Origin: PoT sp049331405
GTDB taxonomy: Bacteria > Planctomycetota > Planctomycetia > Isosphaerales > Isosphaeraceae
Direction of reading: 5' to 3'
Length of the DNA stretch: 64,000 nt
Assembly: GCF_049331405.1 (NCBI RefSeq)
Contig: NZ_CP186274.1
Location: 8,556,001 to 8,620,000 of the forward strand
This document shows, piece after piece, positions 26,670 through 34,824 of the stretch. The notes beneath the pieces were generated by a model that saw only the letters and a list, made by a program, of their open reading frames with translations, did no database searches and was not told the origin of the DNA. The position numbers and the translations under genes were made by a program. The stretch's first letter is position 1, and every line of letters starts with the position of its first letter.

Positions 26670-27196
26670 GCTACGAGATCGACGAGAGCCACGCGTCCGA
26701 AGAATCCGGCAACGCTGGAAATCGGTACCATTAACTTCCATGTATGACGAGTTAATTACTATCAATGTATTGCTCATTTCGAGAAAGGTTCTTGATAGTA
26801 CTTGAGCGATGAAATCGGGACGGCCGTTTAAAATAACGAGATTGAGCGAGGACACAACCCAAGAACTAGGATATTCGTTGAAACTTAATATTCCGGCCTG
26901 GTGTTGCCCCGAAAACCTAGGAAAAGCACGCAATCCACATGAGATTGCATCTGATATGTCCCCATCAAGTGCCAAGTGTATTCGAGACGCCTGATTCCTG
27001 GGTTCCTGGTTCAGCTCGACTCGGAACAGTGACTCAGGAGGGCAGCCGAAGACTGAGTATCCTTCCAAAGGATGCCGTGCTTTTGAAAATTAGGGGCTTT
27101 CCGAGCCGCTTCGATCGAGGCGGCTCTCGTCGCTCTCTGTTCTGTCACAACAACCTAGGGAAGTGACAAGATACGCCATCCAGGGAAACTGTCCCG
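26670..27196. other. Non-coding region upstream of the DUF1559 gene
   Basis: About 530 bases, less GC-rich than the surroundings. It should contain the DUF1559 promoter. Short frames show no coding pattern. Confidence 0.35.
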
Positions 27197-27498
27197 GTGG
27201 CCCGCTTGAGTGCGAAGATGGGCCGCGTAGAGGGGCCTCGCCGTCCGTACGAGGAAGAGATCGTGCCGAGCTGGGGCGAGCCGGGATGCCGGACGTTCCA
27301 CGTCCACCATGGCCGGGGCGATTCCGCCGTGTTCATCCTATACGAGGTATGTGCCGCCACGCGGCCCTGGATGCCCACTTCGGCACCCCACACTTCAAGG
27401 TGATCGGCGAGGTGCTGGCCGATCACCTTGGTGAAGGTGTGGCCTATCTCGAGTCCGGTAGTGGCGGTGACGCCCGAGCGGACGGAAATCTCCAATAG
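27197..27498 (+). pseudogene. Antibiotic biosynthesis monooxygenase (ABM)-like gene, frameshifted and 5'-truncated
   Basis: Two frames each show half of an ABM-type ferredoxin fold. From GTG 27197: ARLSAKMGRVEGPRRPYEEE, EPGCRTFHVHHGRGD, AVFILYEV. The second half continues one frame over: AALDAHFGTPHFKVIGEVLA, then DHLGEGVAYLESG to the stop at 27498. ABM proteins normally read ...FxLYEVYxDxxALDAHxxTPHF... without a break, so an indel lies around 27343-27360. There is a stop shortly upstream of the GTG, so the usual first strand is also missing. It is a decayed dimeric monooxygenase gene. Confidence 0.75.
27396..27430. repeat. Hairpin inside the ABM pseudogene
   Basis: CAAGGTGATCGGC at 27396-27408 is the exact reverse complement of GCCGATCACCTTG at 27418-27430, with a 9-base loop. 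CTTC and GAAG further out extend the stem with a small bulge. It falls in the C-terminal coding part. Confidence 0.7.
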
Positions 27499-27564
27499 GG
27501 TTTGGCGTGCCGACAAAAGATCGCCACGCACCTTCGCTCGCTCGATCTCGGATCGGATGCGTGA

Positions 27565-27592
27565 CCCAAGAGCGCCGATCGGCGCTCTTGGG
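27565..27592. repeat. Element palindrome copy 4
   Basis: Core identical, extended to a perfect 28-bp palindrome starting CCCAAGAG. It lies 66 bases past the end of the ABM pseudogene and upstream of the RHH-like gene at 27749. Confidence 0.95.
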
Positions 27593-27748
27593 ATATCTCA
27601 TAGGCTGCGCGGTAATTCCGAATATCAAAAGCGCTTGCAGAATATGAAATTCTGAAATTGGTTATGGCATTGAATTTCGATGGCTGGTTATACTGTGATT
27701 ACGTACACGCAACCGGGGCCTTTGCACTGATGGCGGCGAGGGGTTTAC

Positions 27749-27943
27749 ATGGCTGCGACCACGGCTGGGAGACGCAGGCCGGCCATCGAGAGTCGGATCC
27801 AACTCCGGTCGGAAGATGTCTTCCGCGAATGGTTGTTCGGTTTCGCCAGGTTCCGGCGGTCGACGGTGACGGCCATCGTGCATGAGGCGGTCGTCGCGTT
27901 GGCGAAGGCCGAGGGATACGGGCCAGAGGCTCCCCGCCGTTGA
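27749..27943 (+). CDS. Small ribbon-helix-helix-like protein, paralogue of 19032-19253
   Basis: 64 aa with GAGGGG upstream of the ATG. The core SRIQLRSEDVFREWLFGFAR then FRRSTVTAIVHEAVVALAKA parallels the other protein (GSLDWHAWVLEFAKFRRLKV), including the FA-FRR hinge before the second helix. A basic start TTAGRRRPAIESR is consistent with DNA binding. It is the first of five closely packed plus-strand genes running to 30263. Confidence 0.6.
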   Translation: MAATTAGRRRPAIESRIQLRSEDVFREWLFGFARFRRSTVTAIVHEAVVALAKAEGYGPEAPRR

Positions 27944-27980
27944 CGGGCCCACACATCGCATTCGTTCGGGAGGTTATCGG

Positions 27981-28697
27981 ATGTCGGGAACAGCGGTAGT
28001 ACCTCAGCCACTCTCGATGGTCATCAACGGCGAGAGGCTGTACCGGGGCATTACGCATTGCACGAGATGCAATCAGCCTCACGAGGTCTTCGCCTGGGAT
28101 GAGCCGCAATCGCCGGTGCTGCAGGACGTCAGCCGGCGGCCGGGCCGCCGCACGTCGGATCGTTGCTCCTGGTGCATCGTCAACGACCTCGTCTCGCAAG
28201 TCCCCTGCATGGAAGTCCCGATCCTGAGCGATCGCGACATCGTGCTTGCCGAGCGTGAGACGTTCCTCAGCAGGAAATCGTCGATCGGCAACATGATGGC
28301 CGAGGCCCTCGCCAAGCTGGCCAAGTCCCTCGGGCCGGATGATCGACTGTTCGACCTGGGCAGGCTCCGCGTCAGCCGGAATGTCCATCGCATCGGCGTC
28401 GGTGCCGAGGCGGTGCGAGAGCTGGTGTTCCGCCACGCACGCGGGGACTTCGGCGAGGAGGGCATGTTCGACCGGATCGAGGTCGACGCGGAGAGCGAGT
28501 ACTACCCGATGGCGAGGAGTCGCGGAGTCGCCAACCGCGTGGCGATCGCCCGCAAGGATGGCCTCGTCGCGTCGCGGTACCGGGCCGAGTCTCCGCTGGC
28601 CAAGAGGGGCGAGCAGGTCCAGGTCGTCACCGCACCCGGCAGGCCGACCTGGACGTTCGTGGGCGCGATCCCGGCGGACCTGCCCAAGGCGATCTGA
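27981..28697 (+). CDS. Hypothetical protein with zinc-ribbon-like N-terminus
   Basis: 238 aa from ATG 27981, preceded by GGGAGG; the frame is open further upstream. Near residue 27 HCTRCNQPHEVFAWDE provides a CxxC and TSDRCSWCIVNDLV near residue 64 a second, making a four-Cys metal site likely. The C-terminal half contains FRHARGDFGEEGMFDRIEVD and has no recognisable family. It lies 37 bases after the RHH-like gene, so co-transcription is likely. Confidence 0.65.
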   Translation: MSGTAVVPQPLSMVINGERLYRGITHCTRCNQPHEVFAWDEPQSPVLQDVSRRPGRRTSDRCSWCIVNDLVSQVPCMEVPILSDRDIVLAERETFLSRKSSIGNMMAEALAKLAKSLGPDDRLFDLGRLRVSRNVHRIGVGAEAVRELVFRHARGDFGEEGMFDRIEVDAESEYYPMARSRGVANRVAIARKDGLVASRYRAESPLAKRGEQVQVVTAPGRPTWTFVGAIPADLPKAI

Positions 28698-28720
28698 CCG
28701 GGCGAAGGGAGTAGTCAGCG

Positions 28721-29026
28721 ATGGAAGCGAAACCGAGCCGATTCGAGGCGGACGCCGCACGCCGCCAGCAGTCCCTGTCGATGGTGCACGCGATCCTCGC
28801 CAACCCCTCCAACGCGGCGGAGATCATCAACCCTCCGCCGCCGGCTCCTCCGCCCCCGCCGCCGGGCCCGAGCGACGCGGAACGCCGATGGGCGATGTTC
28901 ATGTCCCGGCAGCTCGGCCCCGATCCGTGTAGGGGCGAGCGGCTCCGGTCGACGCTGGAGCATTTCAGGTCGGAGGGCGTCAACATCGGGCCAGACTCGA
29001 TGTGGGGCCATCTGCTCAAGGGCTAA
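28721..29026 (+). CDS. Hypothetical protein with polyproline segment
   Basis: 101 aa. N-terminal helix RFEADAARRQQSLSMVHAIL, then a run of Pro and Ala (PPPPAPPPPPPGP) and a short C-terminal helical region. Its stop codon overlaps the next start (TAATG at 29024-29028), implying translational coupling. No function recognised. Confidence 0.6.
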   Translation: MEAKPSRFEADAARRQQSLSMVHAILANPSNAAEIINPPPPAPPPPPPGPSDAERRWAMFMSRQLGPDPCRGERLRSTLEHFRSEGVNIGPDSMWGHLLKG

Positions 29027-29508
29027 TGCTCATGGACTTCGACTTCTACCATCTTTCCGAACAGCAACGACGACGTGCCGACTGGCGTCCCGGCGAGCCC
29101 CTCGACTTCGGCAGATACGGCGTCTGGCACATGCCTCGCGTCGAGGTGGTGACGGGCACGCTGGTCAGCCATGCCGGTTCCTTCTGCCATCCCGAGTACC
29201 TCATCAACGGGCATCCCGCCCCGGCGTACTCCGACCTTGTCGAAGCGATGGTCGAGGGCTGCGACTCGTTCAAGGCCGGCATGGCCGTCGTCCATTTCGT
29301 CCTCGGCCACAACTACGACCTCGACGCGGACGAGTTCGCGAGCCTCGTCATCCACGGCATCGCCAGCATGCCCCGGGCGGGGCGGGCGGCGACGCTGGCA
29401 CGCATGCCCGAGGTCGCCTACTCCGGGCCGGTGAACGCCGCCGCCAGGCTCATCAAGTCCTACCCCCGATTCAACCCGGAGGGCACTGGGGTGCTCATCC
29501 ACAACTGA
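29026..29508 (+). CDS. Hypothetical protein translationally coupled to 28721
   Basis: 160 aa from the ATG that overlaps the preceding TAA by one base. It is acidic and contains FDFYHLSEQQRRRADWRPGE, YGVWHMPRVEVVTGTLVSHA and FVLGHNYDLDADEFASLVIH. Trp- and His-rich patches suggest a compact cytoplasmic domain, but I recognise no family. It sits in the plus-strand run ahead of the tail genes, so a virion or replication accessory role is possible (inference). Confidence 0.6.
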   Translation: MLMDFDFYHLSEQQRRRADWRPGEPLDFGRYGVWHMPRVEVVTGTLVSHAGSFCHPEYLINGHPAPAYSDLVEAMVEGCDSFKAGMAVVHFVLGHNYDLDADEFASLVIHGIASMPRAGRAATLARMPEVAYSGPVNAAARLIKSYPRFNPEGTGVLIHN

Positions 29509-29546
29509 TCGAGATGTTGCCCGTTTCAAGACGGAGAGGCTTCAGC

Positions 29547-30263
29547 ATGGGACAGACCGCAACGCGACTGACGGACGCCGAGATCCTCGGCCTGGTGGAG
29601 CAGAACGATCGCCGCCTCGCGATGGGCGGCAAGCGGGTCGCCGGGGTCCACAGCAAGCGACGCCGCTCGGCTTCCATCTTCGGCGAGGAGCACGGAGTCT
29701 CCGGGAAGAAGATCGAGCGGACGCGATACGTCGTGGACTACGCGACCGAGGAGACCAAGCGGGGCGTCCGCTCCGGTGCCCTGACGATCTACAGGGCGAT
29801 GGTCCTGACCGAGGTGGAACGCACTCGCCCTGCGGCCGCCAGCACCTCGCCAGTCGGGGCACTGCAACCCGCCGGCACGACCGGCGACTCGGCCGGGGCA
29901 CGTTCGCCCCTGCATTCGCAGGCCATTGCGGCGATGGCCGCCGCCGTCCCGGTCATCCGTCCCGCATCTCGGCCCTTCCGGCTCGACGAGCTGCCCGAGG
30001 AGGCCAAGGCCGAACTGAACAAGATGCTCGGCCCGATGAAGCAGATCCGGCCCGACGCCGAGGAGATGACCCGGGCCAAGCGTCGCATCGAGGCAAGCCT
30101 CAGGCCGATGTGCCTGGCCGACGCCGTGGCACCGGCCGGGGCCTCGCCCGCCGCACCGAAGGCCGCTCCGCAAGCCGATCGCGTCGTCCTCTTCGAGGGC
30201 ACTGGCAACGACGGCGAGCGTTGCCGCCTCGTGCTGGAACGCATCCCCGATCCGAATGCGTGA
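29547..30263 (+). CDS. ParB/KorB-like HTH protein lacking the N-terminal ParB domain
   Basis: 238 aa from ATG 29547 (GGAGAGG upstream). Residues about 7-75, LTDAEILGLVEQNDRRLAMG, SASIFGEEHGVSGKKIER and RGVRSGALTIYRAMVL, align with the middle HTH region of the ParB-like protein at 17978-18916 (LTDAELLRYIERHDERSKMG, SERTAKVLGTSAREVEKVRR). The GHTR-type catalytic motif of ParB is absent. A Pro/Ala linker leads to a different C-terminal domain (FEGTGNDGERCRLVLERIPD). It may bind the same DNA site as its longer relatives and act as a competitor or regulator (inference). Confidence 0.65.
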   Translation: MGQTATRLTDAEILGLVEQNDRRLAMGGKRVAGVHSKRRRSASIFGEEHGVSGKKIERTRYVVDYATEETKRGVRSGALTIYRAMVLTEVERTRPAAASTSPVGALQPAGTTGDSAGARSPLHSQAIAAMAAAVPVIRPASRPFRLDELPEEAKAELNKMLGPMKQIRPDAEEMTRAKRRIEASLRPMCLADAVAPAGASPAAPKAAPQADRVVLFEGTGNDGERCRLVLERIPDPNA

Positions 30264-30292
30264 ACGCGGCCCACCTCCCTCGGACCCGGAAT

Positions 30293-30318
30293 CCAAGAGC
30301 GCCGATCGGCGCTCTTAC
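30293..30318. repeat. Element palindrome copy 5
   Basis: The 22-bp core is perfect; the right outer GG is CC here (CTCTTACC). It lies 29 bases past a stop codon and directly in front of the tail chaperone gene. Confidence 0.93.
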
Positions 30319-30337
30319 CCTACGCACTGGATGAATC

Positions 30338-30850
30338 ATGACGACCGAAGCCCTGGAAGCGAATCCCGAAATCGCAGCCGAGCAAGCGAGCCATACCCCT
30401 GAACGTGCCCCGCTCACGGAGGAGGCCAGGCGTTTGCCCACGTGGCAACCGGGCATCCCGATGAAGCTCTGCGACGGATCGGTCTGGCACTTCCCCAAGC
30501 CCCGGATGAGGTTCCCGCTCGGCGTCGACTCCGAGGGTAGGTTCAGCCTGACCGCAAGGGGGGCGGTGGTCCGCCTCGGGCCGACGATCGACGATGCCAT
30601 CGACGCCGCCCTCGAGGCCGAGAACGACCGGGAGTCGCTCGAGGCCGCCGCGACGATGGCGGTGCTCTGCCTGCTCGCCTCGTACCACGTCGAGGACGAC
30701 GAGCTCGAGCGGCTGTTCTGGTACGAGCCGGACGACCAGGCCAACCTCGACATCTGGCTCAACATCCTCGCCTTCGCCGGGGGCTATCAGAGGGACGAGG
30801 AGGGCCAACCCGTCCCAAAAGGCGGACCTACAGCCGCTGGCTCCGAATGA
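30338..30850 (+). CDS. Phage tail assembly chaperone, short form
   Basis: 170 aa, acidic. It contains MKLCDGSVWHFPKPRMRF and a helical C-terminal half with SLEAAATMAVLCLLASYHVE and PDDQANLDIWLNILAFAGGY. Sequence alone does not identify it, but position and structure do: it precedes a tape-measure gene, it overlaps a short second frame, and it has a canonical slippery heptamer C_CCA_AAA in the zero frame at 30814-30820. That is the conserved G/GT arrangement of long-tailed phages. The chaperone would coat the tape measure during tail assembly. Confidence 0.75.
   Translation: MTTEALEANPEIAAEQASHTPERAPLTEEARRLPTWQPGIPMKLCDGSVWHFPKPRMRFPLGVDSEGRFSLTARGAVVRLGPTIDDAIDAALEAENDRESLEAAATMAVLCLLASYHVEDDELERLFWYEPDDQANLDIWLNILAFAGGYQRDEEGQPVPKGGPTAAGSE
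30814..30820 (+). promoter_or_regulatory. Programmed -1 frameshift heptamer C_CCA_AAA
   Basis: Zero-frame codons are GTC CCA AAA GGC. Slippage by -1 gives CCC AAA AGG, which continues in frame with the ATG at 30847 to the stop at 31014. The heptamer follows the X_XXY_YYZ rule exactly. Confidence 0.8.
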
Positions 30851-31014
30851 GCCTCATGGCCAACGGCCTGGACCCCGACGCGATGACGGTGGAGGACGCG
30901 AACGAGGCGGCGGAATTCCTCGTCTACGCGGGCCGGACGATACATCCGTCGAAGTGGGTCGACTTCATGATCTGGGAAGCGGAAGAGGCGAAGCTGGAAA
31001 GCATTAGCTTTTAG
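30847..31014 (+). CDS. Tail assembly chaperone, frameshift extension (T part)
   Basis: This 55-codon frame overlaps the previous stop as ATGA and reads MSLMANGLDPDAMTVEDANE to WVDFMIWEAEEAKLESISF. Its main expression is probably as the C-terminus of a fusion made by -1 slippage at 30814-30820, giving a product of about 225 aa (161 residues plus 64). It ends 13 bases before the tape measure start. A shorter independently started form is possible. The role in phages is to link the chaperone to the tape measure and tail tube protein. Confidence 0.75.
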   Translation: MSLMANGLDPDAMTVEDANEAAEFLVYAGRTIHPSKWVDFMIWEAEEAKLESISF

Positions 31015-31027
31015 GTGAGGGCAGGAC

Positions 31028-33310
31028 ATGGATAGCGAGCTGACGATCCACCTCAATCTGGACCGCCGGAAGTTCGATCAGAACTCCCAGCAGGCCCACG
31101 GTGCCGAGCGGAAGCGGATCGCCGACCTGATCTCGTCGACCGAGCTGGCCGAGCGGGTCAAATCCGCCCTCATCGAGCGTGAGAACCAGCGGCGAGTGCA
31201 GGCCGGAGTTGCGGCGGCCGAGGCCGAGAGGGGGATCAGGTCCAAGGCCCTCAACTACGCCCAGATCGTCGAGGCCGCCAAGTCCAAGCTGATCGAGGAG
31301 CAGAACGCCCGCCGCGTCGCCGCCATGACGCAGGCGATGATGACCGAGGATCAACGCGTCGCCAGGAGCCTGAACGAGCGGCAGGTCGTCGAGGCGGCGA
31401 AGTCCAAGATCGTCCTCCAGGAGAACCAGCGACGAATCGAGGCGGCGACGCGTGCCATGCAGTCCGAGGAGGACCGCATCGGCCGAGTCCTCACGGATAC
31501 GCAGGTCGCCGAGCGGGCCAAGGCCGCCCTCGTCGAGAGATCGAACCGGCAGAGGGTCGACGCCGCCACCCGGGCCGGGATGAGCGAGGAGCAACTCCTG
31601 GCAAAGGTCCTGACCAAGGAGGAGGCGATCCTGGCCGCACGGAACAATCTGATCCAGAAGGCGAATCAGAAGCGGGTCGACGCGGAGACGAAGGCCCTCG
31701 AAGGGTCTCAGGCCGGGTGGAGGTCCCTGGGGGACACCGTCAGCAACTTCGGGCAGTCGCTCGCCGGCCTGGCCGCCGGGGTGGCGACCCTCGGCAGCCT
31801 GGCCAACGCGGCCAAGGAGGTCTCGGGGGCCATCGAGCAGGCGGTCAAGCACGCCGAGGCCCAGGTCGACCAGCTCGCCAGGACGAAGGACATGGTCAGG
31901 GAGCTCGCGTTGATCCGCGGCGCGGCGGAAGGCCCGTCGGATGCCGAGGTGTCGAAGTTCATGGCCGTCCGCACCGCCTCGGGCCTGAGCGACCAGGACG
32001 CCAAGGACGTCACCCTCGAGTTCGAGGGGGCGGCGGCGGCGACCAAGGGCATCAACATATCCGACCGGGAGTATGAACGCTTCAAGCCGATGATCGCGCG
32101 GTACGCCGCTGCGGCGGGCGGCGGCCCGGGTGCGGCAGGGACCTACGGCAAGCTGTCGGGCATCCTCGCGGGCGTCGGCAAATACAACAAGGCCGAGGAC
32201 CTGCTGGCCCAGACCACGCAGTTCAACCGCATCCTCTCGGCCGGCGTCGGCGAGAACCCCGTCCTCGTGCAGCAGGCGGCCCAGGTCGCCGGCGGCTTCA
32301 TCGCCGAGAACGGCAAGGGCATCGTCAAGGATCCGAACGAGCTGGCGGCGATCACGGCGACGGCGAGCCGCATCTCGCCGACACGCTCGGCCGAGGTGCT
32401 CAAGTCGACGACCCGCGTCCTGCGTGGCTTCTCCGAGAAATGGGGCCCCATGTTGAAGGAGGCCGGGATCGACGAGCACGACACGTGGACCCAATCGGCC
32501 GGCAAGCTGTTCGGCAAGATGGAGCAGGCCGAGGCCGGCGGCCGCACGGTGGATACCTGGCTCTCGGAGCAGGGGGTCGACGCCCACGGTGCCGAGGGCC
32601 TCATGAGCATGTACCGTTACCGGGGCATGATGGGCAAGCTCATGCAGGACGAGTCGACGCCGATGACCGGCACGGAGGCCATCTCCCAGCTCGACCGGAA
32701 GTACGCGACGGACGTGTCGCTCCGCACGAAGGTCCAGCAGGCCAAGCTGGACGAGGCGAAGATCCGGTCTGCCATGCCCCTTCAGTATGACAAGGAGCTC
32801 GATCTCCAGGCCCAGACGCGGCTCCAGAAGCGAGGCGAGGGCGAGGACGCTCCGGGTGCTGCGGCCGGAGACTGGTGGACCGGGACCCTGGCGACCGGCG
32901 GCGGCCTGTTCCTCCCGAGCGGCGTCAGTTCCGCCCAGCAGGGCCGACGCATCCGGATCGAGCAGGAGAAGCGTGCCATCCTCCAGGAGAAGGGCATGAG
33001 CCTGCCCGGCCGCCCCGAGGACACGTCGCTCCTGGGCGGGTATGGCATGGGCTATCTGAGCTGGATCAACAGCGGCAACGCGACCGCCGACTACTCGGCG
33101 GCGGGTGCCGAGATGGAGTTGAGAGACAGGACCGGCACCCCCAGACGGCCCAACGCCCCCGCCACGCAGCCTGCCGGTGGGGAGAGAATGCGGCGGGCCA
33201 GGTGGTCGACGAGCTACGCCGGGTCCGCGAGGCGATCGAGAAGGGGAATCAGGACCGGGTCAAGCAGCAACAGAAGACGGTGCCCGTCCAGGCCAGGCCG
33301 GCGGTCATGA
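31028..33310 (+). CDS. Tail tape-measure-like protein, with a likely frameshift near its 3' end
   Basis: 760 aa in the annotated frame. Residues 1-235 are highly charged helical repeats of about 33 residues (e.g. VVEAAKSKIVLQENQRRIEA, VAERAKAALVERSNRQRVDA). A hydrophobic stretch with SLAGLAAGVATLGSLANAAK near 245-265 follows, as in tape measures, and then a large Ala/Gly-rich helical region. After about 33176 the frame becomes Arg/Ser-rich and non-protein-like, while the -1 frame gives DELRRVREAIEKGNQDRVKQ and stops at 33318. A -1 slip or a one-base indel in GGTGGGGA would join them. Tape-measure function is inferred from the architecture and the chaperone pair upstream. Confidence 0.75.
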   Translation: MDSELTIHLNLDRRKFDQNSQQAHGAERKRIADLISSTELAERVKSALIERENQRRVQAGVAAAEAERGIRSKALNYAQIVEAAKSKLIEEQNARRVAAMTQAMMTEDQRVARSLNERQVVEAAKSKIVLQENQRRIEAATRAMQSEEDRIGRVLTDTQVAERAKAALVERSNRQRVDAATRAGMSEEQLLAKVLTKEEAILAARNNLIQKANQKRVDAETKALEGSQAGWRSLGDTVSNFGQSLAGLAAGVATLGSLANAAKEVSGAIEQAVKHAEAQVDQLARTKDMVRELALIRGAAEGPSDAEVSKFMAVRTASGLSDQDAKDVTLEFEGAAAATKGINISDREYERFKPMIARYAAAAGGGPGAAGTYGKLSGILAGVGKYNKAEDLLAQTTQFNRILSAGVGENPVLVQQAAQVAGGFIAENGKGIVKDPNELAAITATASRISPTRSAEVLKSTTRVLRGFSEKWGPMLKEAGIDEHDTWTQSAGKLFGKMEQAEAGGRTVDTWLSEQGVDAHGAEGLMSMYRYRGMMGKLMQDESTPMTGTEAISQLDRKYATDVSLRTKVQQAKLDEAKIRSAMPLQYDKELDLQAQTRLQKRGEGEDAPGAAAGDWWTGTLATGGGLFLPSGVSSAQQGRRIRIEQEKRAILQEKGMSLPGRPEDTSLLGGYGMGYLSWINSGNATADYSAAGAEMELRDRTGTPRRPNAPATQPAGGERMRRARWSTSYAGSARRSRRGIRTGSSSNRRRCPSRPGRRS

Positions 33311-33479
33311 ATCGTTAACGCACCCCAGCAATCCGGGAGCAGCTTTCGAAATCCGTATATCGGACGGCGCGATAGAGAGTATCGAACATTGCGATAATAT
33401 CTCATGTCTCACTGAAATCGGCTTTTACCATGTGGCTAAGTTTGGATTGCATCGGCACCCTGGCTGGGCATCAAATGGA

Positions 33480-33505
33480 CCAAGAGCGCCGATCGGCGCT
33501 CTTGC
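33480..33505. repeat. Element palindrome copy 6
   Basis: A perfect 24-bp palindrome at 33481-33504, with outer bases C and C. It lies about 162 bases past the tape measure stop and upstream of the DUF1580-like gene. Confidence 0.95.
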
Positions 33506-33550
33506 ATTGGGAATGTCCGGTGCGTGACCGTTCCACACGGGGAGGTGCCG

Positions 33551-33844
33551 ATGATCGATTTCAAAGAGGAGCAGATGCTCACGGTTGCCGAGGCCGCCGA
33601 ATGGCTGGCCTCGAGGAACATGAAGATCGGGACCGGGGCCATACGGAGCTGGATCACGAATGGCAACCAGGGGGTGAAGCTGGAGGCCATCAAGCTCGGC
33701 GGGGTCGTCTTCACCTCCGTCGAGTCGATCGAGCGGTTCGTGCGTCGGCTCAACGGCGAGGACCCGAAGGTGGTCACGACGAGGAGGAGGGAGAGGGAGA
33801 AGAAGGAGGCGTACGAGAAGGCACGCAGGATGTTCGGGGCCTGA
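33551..33844 (+). CDS. DUF1580/excisionase-like DNA-binding protein
   Basis: 97 aa from ATG 33551 with GGGGAGGTG upstream. MLTVAEAAEWLASRNMKIGT then AIRSWITNGNQGVKLEAIKL and GGVVFTSVESIERFVRRLNG match the winged-helix pattern of planctomycete DUF1580 proteins, related to excisionases and MerR-like HTHs. The C-terminus is a basic coiled coil (TTRRREREKKEAYEKARRMF). It is a divergent paralogue of the protein at 47947-48246 beside the integrase. It leads an operon-like set to 36991. Confidence 0.75.
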   Translation: MIDFKEEQMLTVAEAAEWLASRNMKIGTGAIRSWITNGNQGVKLEAIKLGGVVFTSVESIERFVRRLNGEDPKVVTTRRREREKKEAYEKARRMFGA

Positions 33845-33870
33845 TCCACGCGGAACTCGGAGTGAGACCG

Positions 33871-34581
33871 ATGATTATCCGCAAAGATGAATGGCCGAAC
33901 ATCGCGACATTATCCGCCGCCAGCGGGATCAAGAGGTCGGAGATCTCGACGCTCATCAAGGCGTTCGGCATCGCCGTCCGCTCCGCGGGCAATCACGTCC
34001 TGGTGCCGCCGAGCTCGCTGCCGGCCCTCGTGAGTGTCATGCGGATGTACCCCGGCTGCGACCCCGAATTCGGGATCGCGGATTACCGGCACGGCCGCCC
34101 GGCCGGGCCTTCCAGGGTGCCCGAGATGGAACCCAAAACCGAGCCTGGATCGGTGGAGGATGGACTCGCCGGGCTGAATCTCGACGTGTGCCCCACCATC
34201 AACATGCTCGCCGAGGCCTCGGGCATCAAGCGATGGAAGGTCTCCACGCTCATCGAGGAGCATGGGATAGCGACCAGGAAGTCGGGCAATCATGTCATCG
34301 TCCTCCCCGAGGGGCTAGCGAGGCTGATCGCGATCATCGGACGATTCCCCGGCTGCAAGCCGGACTTCCTCCGATCGCTCGGGGTCGATGCGAGCCCGCC
34401 GCTTCAAGGTGGGCCGGGATTGCCGGAAACCCGGGATGAGCCCGTATCCAGGGCACAGCCGGAAGCCGTGGTGGTCTTCCGGGTCGGCAAGAACGGAAAG
34501 CTCCGCCGGGCGGATAAGGAGAAGGGGATGAACTGCGGCGCTCTGCCTGCACGGGCGAGGCCCGACGAAGGTTTGCCATGA
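33871..34581 (+). CDS. Protein with tandem-duplicated HTH-like domain
   Basis: 236 aa from ATG 33871. Two copies of a roughly 60-residue unit are obvious: NIATLSAASGIKRSEISTLI ... GNHVLVPPSSLPALVSVMRM YPGCDPEF (residues 8-67) and TINMLAEASGIKRWKVSTLI ... GNHVIVLPEGLARLIAIIGR FPGCKPDF (about 109-170). Each looks like a helix-turn-helix with a beta wing. The copies are about half identical, so duplication is old. The C-terminal tail is basic and includes VVVFRVGKNGKLRRADKEKG. Two DNA-binding heads in one chain suggest recognition of a direct or inverted repeat. Confidence 0.65.
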   Translation: MIIRKDEWPNIATLSAASGIKRSEISTLIKAFGIAVRSAGNHVLVPPSSLPALVSVMRMYPGCDPEFGIADYRHGRPAGPSRVPEMEPKTEPGSVEDGLAGLNLDVCPTINMLAEASGIKRWKVSTLIEEHGIATRKSGNHVIVLPEGLARLIAIIGRFPGCKPDFLRSLGVDASPPLQGGPGLPETRDEPVSRAQPEAVVVFRVGKNGKLRRADKEKGMNCGALPARARPDEGLP

Positions 34582-34824
34582 GCGACGGATCGAACGGGCG
34601 CGGCAGGGATTGGCATGCCGAGGGTGACGAATGACACGCGGTGAAAGTGTACAGACTGCACACCCAAAAAAGAGGCGAGGAGGACACGAATGGTGCCCCG
34701 AAAGGGGGCGGGCCCCGGCCTCGCTGAGATTGAACAAAGCGTTTGGATTTTCAAGCTGAAACAAAGAGCTTAACCCGCGATCCGTTCATCACTTGGATCG
34801 ACCCCACTGGCCCGGAGAGTTCGG

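Noticed and set aside
27145..27531. Minus-strand 128-codon frame as a real gene
   Set aside because: The plus strand shows both halves of an ABM domain over the same bases, and the minus-strand product has no recognisable features.
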